Notes under the pieces: generated by a model | What the model was told of the DNA's origin: nothing | Database searches by the model: none | What the model saw: only the letters and a program-made list of their open reading frames with translations | In this document: in pieces, positions 24,707 through 31,903 of the stretch | Layout: every line of letters starts with the position of its first letter | Position numbering within the stretch: the stretch's first letter is position 1 | Made by a program: the position numbers and the translations under genes | Source: SHLQ01 sp964441145 | GTDB lineage: Bacteria > Actinomycetota > Acidimicrobiia > Acidimicrobiales > SHLQ01 | DNA: 34,835 nt | Assembly: GCA_964441145.1 (NCBI GenBank) | Contig: CAYTUB010000021.1 | Coordinates: 1 to 34,835 of the forward strand | Direction of reading: 5' to 3'

Positions 24707-25630
24707 ATGTCGTCCTTTGTTCGCGGAGTGCTCTTAGTCGCGACGAGCGCTCTCTTGCTCTTTAGCGCTTCGGCTCTCGTAGGTGCGCTGAATCCTGGAG
24801 AGCCGATTGCCTGCGGCAGCGTGGAACGCGAACGCACCGAGTTTCAATACGCCGAGTTCGACGGCGTGGACCCCGACCTAACCAGCCTCGATGTACACAC
24901 AACCCCGGGCGCCGAAGGCTGCCCAATTCTGGTCTGGGTCCATGGCGGATCTTGGCAGGCGGGTGGCAAGCGCACTCGTGCGACCACCGTCAAGGCCGAT
25001 CACTACACCCAACAAGGATGGACCTTCGTCTCGGTCAACTACCGGTTGGCAGCCGAGGACAACGACGTCCGCTGGCCCGATTTCGGCAACGATGTCGCAG
25101 ACGCTGTGGCCTGGACGATCGACAACGCCGAGAGCTTCGGCGGTGACCCCGATCGAGTTTCGATCATCGGGCACAGCTCTGGTGCGCACCTCGTGAGCAT
25201 CGTCGGCACCCACCCCGAGCTACTCACCGAACAGGGCAGCGGCCTGAACGCCGTCAATTGCGTGGTGAGTCTCGACTCCGTCACCCAAGACCTCACCGAT
25301 CCTCCGTCGTTCGAGGAGGACATCATCGATCTCGCGTTCCCGACGAACGAACAGCAGGTCGATGGCTCGCCCACATTGCAAGCACTCTCCGCCGAGCAGC
25401 CTTACGTCGGTCCAGATTTCCTCATCGTCACTCGAGGCGCCGATGTGCGCATCGACAGTTCCGAACGACTCGCGGCGTCAATCCTTGGGTCGGGCGGCAC
25501 CGCATCGGTGGCTGACGTCAGTCCCTACGACCACGGCCAGGTATCGACAGAGCTCGGGGTCCCCGGAGAAACGCTCGTGACAGCACCTGTCGATGCCTTC
25601 CTCAACGCATGTTCGAGCAGCGGCATTTAG
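24707..25630 (+). CDS. Exported alpha/beta-hydrolase (BD-FAE/carboxylesterase type)
   Basis: This 307-residue secreted esterase has a signal peptide or anchor in residues 8-28. The oxyanion-hole motif is HGGSW (79-83), the nucleophile elbow is GHSSGAH (S157), and a late YDHGQVSTELG supplies the probable catalytic His. The general fold matches the BD-FAE/lipase family of small carboxylesterases. The substrate is unknown. A TATAGA -10-like hexamer lies at 24675-24680, about 30 nt upstream of the ATG. It converges with bioY across a 237-nt gap that contains the hairpin described below. Confidence 0.82.
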   Translation: MSSFVRGVLLVATSALLLFSASALVGALNPGEPIACGSVERERTEFQYAEFDGVDPDLTSLDVHTTPGAEGCPILVWVHGGSWQAGGKRTRATTVKADHYTQQGWTFVSVNYRLAAEDNDVRWPDFGNDVADAVAWTIDNAESFGGDPDRVSIIGHSSGAHLVSIVGTHPELLTEQGSGLNAVNCVVSLDSVTQDLTDPPSFEEDIIDLAFPTNEQQVDGSPTLQALSAEQPYVGPDFLIVTRGADVRIDSSERLAASILGSGGTASVADVSPYDHGQVSTELGVPGETLVTAPVDAFLNACSSSGI

Positions 25631-25736
25631 CCTTCGACTGGACGACAAAGCGGCCCGCTCAAAAATAGTTTCGCCTTGAGCGAAGGATTCCTGCTCTCCC
25701 ATTCGATGTAGGTAGTGGCGGCGCAAAATGGGCGGG

Positions 25737-25782
25737 TTCCTCCTGTTTAACGTCGGCAAGTCACGACGTTAAATAGGAGAGA
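25737..25782. promoter_or_regulatory. Long hairpin in the esterase-bioY gap
   Basis: TTTAACGTCG (25746-25755) and CGACGTTAAA (25764-25773) are perfect 10-bp arms separated by GCAAGTCA. Pairing continues outward through one G-U and TCCT/AGGA to a stem of about 16 bp (25740-25779). There is no U-tract, so it is not a simple terminator. The right arm contains AGGAGA, a Shine-Dalgarno for the ATG at 25788, so the folded form would hide it. It could be an operator, an RNA switch, or an inserted palindromic element. Confidence 0.55.
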
Positions 25783-25787
25783 ACACG

Positions 25788-25811
25788 ATGGGATCACCTT
25801 CGGCTAGCTAG
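25788..25811 (+). CDS. Possible 7-codon mini-ORF (leader peptide candidate)
   Basis: ATG 25788 lies 7 nt after AGGAGA, ideal ribosome-binding spacing, and reads MGSPSAS before TAG at 25809. The same frame continues after the TAG with QRNQRDVWWVPLRRALRCY and a second TAG at 25869. Whether any of it is translated is unknown; no gene on the plus strand follows closely. Confidence 0.2.
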   Translation: MGSPSAS

Positions 25812-25875
25812 CAACGCAACCAACGCGATGTCTGGTGGGTTCCCCTCCGCCGGGCACTGCGTTGTTACTAGTTTT
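25812..25875 (+). terminator. Possible terminator ahead of the bioY stop
   Basis: CAACGCA (25812-25818) pairs with TGCGTTG (25858-25864) over a GC-rich interior that includes GGGTTCCC and CCGCCGGG. GTTACTAGTTTTG follows. It would end plus-strand transcripts from the esterase side. The stem is short against a 39-nt loop, so confidence is low. Confidence 0.25.
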
Positions 25876-26518
25876 GCTTCGTTGCGTCGTCGGGGTTGAC
25901 GAGCTTCCACGTAGCTGGAAGAAGGGCACCGGCGACAACGGCCTTGATGACATCGCCGATGATGAACGGTGCGATGCCGAACTTGAGCGCGCTTGGCTCT
26001 TCGAGGTCTGCAGCAAGTGGGATGCCGAGTCGCCACGCCAGAACAGGTGCACCGATCGCGTAGATGATGAAGGTTCCAGCGAACAGCGCCGGTATGGATG
26101 ACAAGATGTTGCGATCTTGGCGACGCTCGGCCATCAGGCCTACGACCCAGGCGGCGACGATGAAGCCAATGAGGTAGCCAATCGTTGGGATGAAGGCACC
26201 CTCAACCCGCAGACCGCTGGCGCCATCGGCGAAGAAAGGCAGCCCAACGGCGCCCATAGCGACGTACAGCAGCTGTGATGAGGCCCCGCGGTTAGCTCCC
26301 AAGACTCCACCGGCGAGTAGCACGGCAAAGGTCTGCCCGGTGAGCGGTACGGGCGTGAACCCGAGTGGGATCGAGATCTGCGCTGCTGCGGCGGTCAAGA
26401 GGGCGAAGCCGACGACGGCGACCACGTCGCGGACCCGACTGTTCGCGAGTGGCCCGAACGACAGAGCGTCAGCGAGGACGCGTGGTTGACCAGCGGTCGA
26501 AATCGGAATTGATGTCAT
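25868..26518 (-). CDS. bioY: Biotin transporter substrate-binding component (BioY)
   Basis: This 216-residue integral membrane S-component of an ECF-type biotin importer has about six helices. The BioY signature is clear: AAAAQISIPLGFTPVPLTGQTFAVLLAGGVLGANRG, then LPFFADGASG and GYLIGFIVAAWVVG. No BioM or BioN gene is adjacent, so it may work alone or with a shared energising module elsewhere. ATG 26518 has AGGGA ahead of it. A palindrome lies about 55 nt upstream. A C-terminal Asp/Lys tail is short and unremarkable. Confidence 0.93.
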   Translation of the reverse strand: MTSIPISTAGQPRVLADALSFGPLANSRVRDVVAVVGFALLTAAAAQISIPLGFTPVPLTGQTFAVLLAGGVLGANRGASSQLLYVAMGAVGLPFFADGASGLRVEGAFIPTIGYLIGFIVAAWVVGLMAERRQDRNILSSIPALFAGTFIIYAIGAPVLAWRLGIPLAADLEEPSALKFGIAPFIIGDVIKAVVAGALLPATWKLVNPDDATKQN

Positions 26519-26571
26519 TAGAAATCCCTAGGTGTTCCCATTGCGCTGCCTTGCTTGGCCAGCGACAACCT

Positions 26572-26602
26572 CACGAGTGAGTGCATGAGTTTCGCACTCG
26601 TG
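26572..26602. promoter_or_regulatory. Perfect palindrome upstream of bioY
   Basis: CACGAGTG (26572-26579) and CACTCGTG (26595-26602) are perfect 8-bp arms around a 15-nt loop. GAGTGC/GCACTC offers an overlapping alternative pairing. It lies in the 135-nt gap between the end of sodX and the bioY start. It may be an operator for bioY or a terminator of the sodN-sodX transcript, although there is no U-run. Confidence 0.35.
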
Positions 26603-26653
26603 CGTAACGCTGCAAAATCGACCTGGTGACGGGTTGCACACCGACCGTGGGGC

Positions 26654-27013
26654 CTACTGCAAGATGCTGGTGACTACGCCCTCGACCCGATCGGGGGAGA
26701 GGCGGCCGAAACGGTTGCTGTCTGCGGAATCTGGGGCGTGAGGGTTGTCGCTCAACAAAAACAGCTGATCGTCTTCATCGGTAAAACCCACCCGCTTGAT
26801 GACCACGATGGAGGGGTCATGAGGGTGGCGGGCACAGACGATCTCGTTCTCGTTGATCGGTGCGCGAGTGTTGACGAAAACAACGTCCCCAGCCGAGAGG
26901 GTTGGGTACATCGATTCGCCGGTGACTCGATAGCGCCGACGTCGACGCAATAGCCAGAGCGTCAATTCGATTGGGCCCGCTTTTGGTACTGCGGTCTTTG
27001 TAAAGGTGGCCAT
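26654..27013 (-). CDS. sodX: Nickel superoxide dismutase maturation protease (S26 type, SodX)
   Basis: This serine-lysine signal-peptidase-like protein of about 119 residues (135 from ATG 27061) removes the N-terminal propeptide of SodN so that the new His1 can bind nickel. It has the S26 motif GESMYPTLSAGD (catalytic Ser34) and the general base Lys in IVVIKRVGF (K73), then SDNPHAPDSADSNRFG as seen in leader-peptidase family members. There is no strong membrane anchor, unusual for a signal peptidase but normal for this subfamily. The start is uncertain. It follows sodN directly, the standard partner arrangement. Confidence 0.88.
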   Translation of the reverse strand: MATFTKTAVPKAGPIELTLWLLRRRRRYRVTGESMYPTLSAGDVVFVNTRAPINENEIVCARHPHDPSIVVIKRVGFTDEDDQLFLLSDNPHAPDSADSNRFGRLSPDRVEGVVTSILQ

Positions 27014-27074
27014 GAATGTCCGAAAGGTATGCGGGCGCCCGGCCAAGCCGAACGCCCACATCAGGATGGATGGA

Positions 27075-27527
27075 TTAGCTCGCCGTTACCCAGGCGTCGT
27101 CGCGGCCCTTGGAGCTCCAGAACATGTGGTGGATCTCTTCGACAGCGGCCATCAGCTTCTCGGCTACTTCGACCGAGACATGGACCTTTGCTTCCGAGCA
27201 GAGCTTTGCTGCGTTCCAGAAGGTGGTGTGGAGCTCAGGGAACTGCTCGAGATGTGGAGGCTTGAAGTAGTCGGTCCACAGAACAAGGAGTTGTTCCTTG
27301 CAGGTATGGGCCTCTTCTTCCTTGATGGAAATGTAGCGCGACTGGGTGTTTTGAGCTTCGAGGGTGGTGGCTGGGCCAGCGTCAACGAGCTTCTTGGTCA
27401 TCGAGAGCACGGCTTCGGCGGCAATACGGGCTGACGCTGGATCGTAGACGCCGCAAGGGCCGTCGCAGTGGGCGCTGACTTCGTCTGCGGGAAGATGCTT
27501 TGCGAGTGAAGCAATGGCGTTGAACAT
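27075..27527 (-). CDS. sodN: Nickel-dependent superoxide dismutase
   Basis: This 150-residue SodN dismutates superoxide using nickel bound by the N-terminal hook. The hook reads HCDGPCGVY (H20-C21-D22-G23-P24-C25-G26-V27-Y28). The first 19 residues are a propeptide removed before H20 to free the His amino group. The four-helix-bundle body has ARIAAEAV, HTCKEQLLVLWTDYFKPPHL and HTTFWNAAKLCSEAK as in known SodN. Position 4 of the hook is Gly, not the Leu of Streptomyces; the HCDGPCGVYDPAS form occurs in marine cyanobacteria and some actinobacteria. It is followed by the sodX protease. Confidence 0.96.
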   Translation of the reverse strand: MFNAIASLAKHLPADEVSAHCDGPCGVYDPASARIAAEAVLSMTKKLVDAGPATTLEAQNTQSRYISIKEEEAHTCKEQLLVLWTDYFKPPHLEQFPELHTTFWNAAKLCSEAKVHVSVEVAEKLMAAVEEIHHMFWSSKGRDDAWVTAS

Positions 27528-27632
27528 GAGGAACTCGTTTCTCTAGGCAGCTGCGACTCGCACTCTAGTAGTGAGATCGGGTCGATGCGTTGGGAAGTGC
27601 GCCGTGATTTTCATGAGGACTAGCGTTTGACC

Positions 27633-28361
27633 ATGTCCGAGTCGCTGTATCAGCATCCGTACCCCTCCGAGGCTCTCGCCCAAGAGCATCCCTTTGTCGA
27701 ATATGACCCTGTCTTGGTGCCCCACGGGGAGGCCGAGAATCGGGGAAACGAATTCCTAGAGCTCATGGACAGACGCCGCTCGGTGCGGCTCTTTAGTGAC
27801 GAGCCGGTAGACGCGTCGCTCATCGAATTGGCTGTAGCAACCGCATCGACGGCCCCGTCGGGTGCACACAAACAACCGTGGACCTTCGTCGCCACCAGCG
27901 ACCCCGTGCTCAAGCGAAAGATTCGTGTCGCTGCCGAAGAAGAGGAGCGGGTCAACTATCTCGAAAACCGGATGAATGAGCAATGGCAGGAAGCGCTCGC
28001 ACCGATCGGCACCGACTACCACAAAGAGTTTCTCGAGGTGGCGCCGTGGATCGTGGTGTTGTTCGAGCAGCGCTACGAGGTGCGACCCGATAGCGCGCGG
28101 CGAAAGAACTACTACGTGAAGGAGAGCTGCGGGATTGCAGCGGGCCTCTTTCTTGCTGCGCTGCAGAACATGGGGCTCGCCACGTTGACGCATACCCCAT
28201 CGCCGATGGCGTTTCTGTCGAAGGTGCTCGGCCGGCCGGAGAACGAGCGGCCCTTTGTGCTGTTTCCCGTTGGCTATCCGCTCGAGGGAGTGCGCGTTCC
28301 CGACCTGGCTCGTAAGCCGCTAGAGGATGTCTTGGTGCATGTTGGTGCCGATTCGAACTGA
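27633..28361 (+). CDS. Flavin nitroreductase-fold protein of the iodotyrosine-deiodinase (IYD) type
   Basis: This 242-residue FMN enzyme has RRRSVRLFSDEPVD for FMN phosphate, TAPSGAHKQPWTFV, LATLTHTPSPMAFL and the C-terminal VGYPLEGVRVPDLARKPL that is shared with human IYD. The IYD substrate-clamp residues are matched: Glu105 and Tyr109 in EEERVNYL, and Lys131 in HKEFL, at spacing nearly equal to the human Glu-Tyr-Lys set as I recall it. IYD reductively removes iodide or bromide from halotyrosines, so a reductive dehalogenase for halotyrosine-like substrates is possible. ATG 27633 is preferred over TTG 27627. Confidence 0.85.
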   Translation: MSESLYQHPYPSEALAQEHPFVEYDPVLVPHGEAENRGNEFLELMDRRRSVRLFSDEPVDASLIELAVATASTAPSGAHKQPWTFVATSDPVLKRKIRVAAEEEERVNYLENRMNEQWQEALAPIGTDYHKEFLEVAPWIVVLFEQRYEVRPDSARRKNYYVKESCGIAAGLFLAALQNMGLATLTHTPSPMAFLSKVLGRPENERPFVLFPVGYPLEGVRVPDLARKPLEDVLVHVGADSN

Positions 28362-28373
28362 GGACGGCCGCGT

Positions 28374-29360
28374 TTAGGCAGGCGGAACTCGATAAGACTC
28401 GGCGAACTCAACGATGGTTGGCTCCGTTGCATCGAGCAAAGAGAGCGCCTGTTCGATCACGGCCCGCTGACGGTCGACGTCGTGTGGTGCTCCCAACGGG
28501 CGACCCAGAGGATGTTGCGTGATCACCGCGCGTGGTACCGACATGAGCTCGGCGACGTGACCGAAGCACTTCACCGACACGCTGACTGTTGGGATGCCGG
28601 CTGTTTCGATTGCTCGCTGAACGTGTCCCACGGACACGTGGCAAACCGGTCAAATTGGCACCAACAGAACGGCGTCGACTTCGGCTTCGCGAAGCATCTC
28701 GGCCCATTCGGGTCCGATGCGCTTTTTGATCGGTCCCTGGGCTGCGGCACCGACAAAGGAGTAGGAGTCCTTGGCGAACTCGCCGATAGTTCCGGCGGCT
28801 TCGAGCGACTCCATGATCCGTAGCGGCAGGACCACCTGTGGGTCGGCGACAGCTCCCTCGACGGGGTAACCGCCGTGGCGGACGCGAATGTTTTCGAAGG
28901 GTGTACCACTTGGAATCACCGACAAGGACGGCGGGTCCTTGATCGTCTCCATGATCCGATCCTCAGCTTCCTCTTGGGTCATGTTCTCGATCCCGAGAGG
29001 CTTGGGGTCGTCGCCGTCGACGAAGTGCCCACTCGACGTCATGACCGCAACGCGGCTTTCCGAGAGCGGCTTGCTCATTGACGCCCACGGCGTGTCGGTG
29101 TGGCGATGGGCGAACTCTTCGGGCTGGCCGAGATGCCCTCGGTATCCAACGATCTGCCACCGGTAGTGGACGTCCATGAGTGCCGAGGCATCGCCGGTGT
29201 CTGTCATCTGCCCGGCTGCCGTGAAGTACTCGTCGAGGAAGTCACCGAACTCGGCGTCGCTCAGGTCGTTGACAAACTTGTAGTTGAGGTTCTTGCGCGA
29301 GCCATAGAAGAACGAATTGCGCAGTTCGGCGATGGTCTCGGTCAGGGCGTTGGAGCTCAT
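28374..29360 (-). CDS. Selenoprotein, glycine/betaine/proline-reductase (GrdB/PrdB) family, UGA-recoded
   Basis: This is read as one protein of 328 residues with selenocysteine at UGA 28650-28652 (residue 237), making the redox motif U-P-V-C. Upstream (1-236) is a GrdB/PrdB-like region: WQIVGYRGHLG, IRVRHGGYPVEGAVADPQVV, YSFVGAAAQGP and EVDAVLLVPI. Downstream in the same frame is PVCHVSVGHVQRAIETAGIP, then PRAVITQHPLGRPLGAP, matching the region after the Sec/Cys in this family. The frame continues for 91 sense codons after the UGA. A perfect hairpin follows the UGA (see below). The role is a redox enzyme; the substrate is not known. If it were not recoded, the gene would be broken in a strongly conserved motif. 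Confidence 0.85.
28621..28639 (-). promoter_or_regulatory. SECIS-like hairpin after the UGA
   Basis: In the mRNA, ACGUGUCC-GUG-GGACACGU is a perfect 8-bp stem with a GUG loop. The stem starts 11 nt after the UGA and the loop G-U falls at +19 and +20. Bacterial SelB recognises a G-U in the apical loop of a hairpin at about this distance (E. coli fdhF SECIS as model). The hairpin is embedded in coding sequence. Confidence 0.75.
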
Positions 29361-29424
29361 AGCGCCGACGGTAGTCCAGCTCGCGCCTTAGAGTTCAAGC
29401 GTGAAACGCGCACTGGACGTGCCG

Positions 29425-30039
29425 CTATAGCCAGCCACGCTCGCGGGCGATCACCGCGGCTTGAGAACTCGATGCTGCGCCGGTCTGGGCGACAGCATTC
29501 GAGAGATAGTTCCGCACGGTTCCAACCGATAGCGACATCGCGCTTGCGATTGTCGTGACGGGGGTGCCATCGAGTGTGTGGCGTAGCGCCTCCTGCTCTC
29601 GGTTGGTCAGCGGGTTGTTGCCGTCGATGAGTGATTGTGCGGCGAGGTCTGGGTTGATCACTCGGAGTCCTTGGTGCACTCGTCGGACTGCATCGGCGAG
29701 TTCGTCGGCAGGGGTGTCTTTCACAACGAAACCGCTCGCGCCCGCATCGAGCGCCCTACGTAGATAGCCGGGTCGGCCGAACGTGGTGACGATGAGTGTG
29801 CGCACGTTCGCGCGGCGTTGGGTGAGCTGTGCGACGACGTCGATGCCGTCGAGACCAGGCATCTCGATATCGAGGAGCGCGACGTCGATTTCGTTGGCGG
29901 CAATCGCTGGGAGCACTTCGTCGCCACGTTCCACCTCAGCTACGACCGCGAGGTCGGACTCCTGATTCAAAAGTGCGGCGAGTGCACCACGAACGAGGGC
30001 TTGATCGTCCGCGAGGAGGAGACGGATTGTGTCTGTCAT
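29425..30039 (-). CDS. NarL/LuxR-type response regulator
   Basis: This 204-residue two-component regulator has a receiver with acidic D11-D12, phospho-acceptor Asp57 (VALLDIEMPG) and Lys near 109 (FVVKDTP). It ends in a LuxR-type helix-turn-helix (LTNREQEALRHTLDGTPVTTIA, SLSVGTVRNYLSNAV). Its ATG overlaps the kinase stop by 4 nt; the frame extends to 30219 but this start is the natural one. It is the last gene of the ABC-permease-kinase-regulator set and probably controls that same operon, as in DesK/DesR and LiaSR-like systems. Confidence 0.93.
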   Translation of the reverse strand: MTDTIRLLLADDQALVRGALAALLNQESDLAVVAEVERGDEVLPAIAANEIDVALLDIEMPGLDGIDVVAQLTQRRANVRTLIVTTFGRPGYLRRALDAGASGFVVKDTPADELADAVRRVHQGLRVINPDLAAQSLIDGNNPLTNREQEALRHTLDGTPVTTIASAMSLSVGTVRNYLSNAVAQTGAASSSQAAVIARERGWL

Positions 30040-31145
30040 GCCTGCACCACCGAGATAGCCGTTCCGGCTGACGGCTCCTCGATTCGCAACTCCAGATCGT
30101 GGCGAGCGAGACGTTGTCGAAGCCCGATCAGCCCGTTGCCTTCGGGAGCGTTGGACGAGCCGATGCCATCGTCGCAGATGCGGATGAGCGTAGGGCCGTG
30201 CGCAAGCTCGACACGACACGTCGTCGCTTGGGAGTGGCGCACGATGTTGGTGATGGCTTCGCGGACCGCCCAGCCAAGTACCGAGTGATACCTATCTGCC
30301 ACCTTCGACTCGGAGCCATCGACCAAAAGCGTGATGTCCGCGTCGGCGAGGACGAGCCGTGCTGCGGCGAGCTCGCCCTGAAGCGTGGTGGCGCGCAGAC
30401 CGTCGACGGTGTCTCGAATCTCGGCTAGCGCTTGACGCGAGAGATCGTGGATCTCGTGCAGTTGGGTCTGAGCTTCGATCACCTCGCCGGACGGTGATTC
30501 GATCGAAGCCAACTGACGCTCGGCTACCTGGGTCTTCAAGATCACGGCCGTCAGGCTGTGGCCAAGCACATCGTGGACGTCACGGGCCACCCGCGATCGT
30601 TCTTCGGTTAGTTGCAGTTGGCTTTGCACTGCGGCGACGTCGGCCTCACCCTCCGCAGCGAAGCGGGCGAAGATCGAGCCACATCCCACTGCGAAGACGA
30701 TAAGCGGAATGACGATGAGGCCATCGTTGAAGTCAGCTAACAGAAGTACTCCAAAGATGGATGCGAGCGTCACGATGAGTGTGGCGAAGGCTGCCCGAAC
30801 CGAGAAGTTGACACTGGCATAGGGGGTGAAGAACGGAGCGACGCCGATCATGTCTGGCCCAGCGACTACGAGCCCTGCGACGCCAATGGCGATCAGCCCG
30901 AGGAACCACCCGACCTGTCGGGCGTGAGTCGCACTTGGCGAACGTGCCGAGATGTACCCGGCGACATGGCATGCCGCGAACGCGACGATCAAGGCGACTC
31001 CGGCGATTATCTGCGGCTCCGAGAGTTCTTCGTCGGTCAGGAACGCGGCCAGCGGAAACACCAAGAAGAGCAACCATACGTTGGCGAAGAAACCCCAAAT
31101 GGGTGAGCTGTCCGCCATGACTGACTTGGTTTGTGCGGCACTCAC
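30036..31145 (-). CDS. Histidine kinase (DesK-like, HisKA_3)
   Basis: This membrane sensor kinase of about 369 residues has five or six helices in the first 160 residues, with no large extracytoplasmic sensor domain. The dimerisation region EERSRVARDVHDVLGHSL holds His191 (autophosphorylation) and belongs to the HisKA_3 class. The ATPase part ends with ICDDGIGSSNAPEGNGLIGLRQRL, the normal N- and G-box order. GTG 31145 overlaps the permease stop by 4 nt (GTGA); ATG 31118 is the alternative. It senses within the membrane, perhaps via the ABC transporter. Confidence 0.92.
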   Translation of the reverse strand: MSAAQTKSVMADSSPIWGFFANVWLLFLVFPLAAFLTDEELSEPQIIAGVALIVAFAACHVAGYISARSPSATHARQVGWFLGLIAIGVAGLVVAGPDMIGVAPFFTPYASVNFSVRAAFATLIVTLASIFGVLLLADFNDGLIVIPLIVFAVGCGSIFARFAAEGEADVAAVQSQLQLTEERSRVARDVHDVLGHSLTAVILKTQVAERQLASIESPSGEVIEAQTQLHEIHDLSRQALAEIRDTVDGLRATTLQGELAAARLVLADADITLLVDGSESKVADRYHSVLGWAVREAITNIVRHSQATTCRVELAHGPTLIRICDDGIGSSNAPEGNGLIGLRQRLARHDLELRIEEPSAGTAISVVQA

Positions 31146-31903
31146 TGGCGGCCCTTTGCTCGGTTGAGCAGCAGGAAGGCAATGCCCACGAGTGCGACAG
31201 TCCAGAAGGAGACGTTGGCGAGCACTTGCCATAGTGGTTCGGGAATTAGTTCCCCAGTGGTGCCGTCGAGGACCTGGCCTTCCGAGAGGGTGCGTCGGGC
31301 GAGCGAGATGTAGCCGTAGAGGGGCGTGAACTTCGCGACCGTCAGCTGCCAGCCCGAAAGCGGAAAGAACATGTTGCCGAAGAAGGCGAGCAGTACCAGC
31401 GAGCCGCCACTCGCACTCAATGCGGCCTCAGATTTGAGCGCCAGGCCAAACGACAAGCCGTAGAGCGAGAATGTCATCGCGCTGAACATCAAGATGACCG
31501 CCGAGTAAATCCACACGCTCAACGGAGCTTGGGCTCCGGTGAGCGCGCCGAGCGTATAGATCGCTGCAATCGTTACTCCTGCCAAGAGTGCCGAGGTCAG
31601 GGCCTTGACGCGAAGGAACTGGCCCGGTGACATCGGGGTAAGCCCGAGTTGGCGGGTCCAGCCTTGCATTCGCTCGAGCGCGGTCATCCCGCCGACACCT
31701 GTTGTTGCACTCAGAGCTCCGTATGCCGCCATGGCAATCATTATCCACATTGCGACGTTGCCATCATTAATCGGCTCATCGGAGAATTCCTGGCTGACCC
31801 CGAAGATGAGGTACAAGACAGCCGGCAATCCAACGGTGAAGAACAGCACCATGGGGTCGCGGATGATGCGTTTGATCTCTAAGGAGAAGTAGGTCATGTT
31901 CAT
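31142..31903 (-). CDS. ABC-2 type transporter permease
   Basis: This 253-residue integral membrane protein has about six helices and the ABC-2 layout: an N-terminal amphipathic piece, a large hydrophilic/membrane segment, and FGNMFFPLSGWQLTVAKFTPLYGYISLAR near the C-terminus, the usual second-half signature. It pairs with the ATPase encoded just upstream (4-nt overlap). Such exporters next to DesK/LiaS-type kinases commonly move lipids, antibiotics or signal molecules. Confidence 0.9.
   Translation of the reverse strand: MNMTYFSLEIKRIIRDPMVLFFTVGLPAVLYLIFGVSQEFSDEPINDGNVAMWIMIAMAAYGALSATTGVGGMTALERMQGWTRQLGLTPMSPGQFLRVKALTSALLAGVTIAAIYTLGALTGAQAPLSVWIYSAVILMFSAMTFSLYGLSFGLALKSEAALSASGGSLVLLAFFGNMFFPLSGWQLTVAKFTPLYGYISLARRTLSEGQVLDGTTGELIPEPLWQVLANVSFWTVALVGIAFLLLNRAKGRQ

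Noticed and set aside
25835..26101. 88-residue plus-strand ORF
   Set aside because: It is antisense to bioY and has no family match; the minus-strand BioY is unambiguous.
28374..28637. Separate 87-residue GTG-started gene after the 29360-28650 ORF
   Set aside because: It is in the same frame and continues the GrdB/PrdB motif directly after one UGA; the SECIS-like hairpin favours recoding over two genes or a pseudogene.
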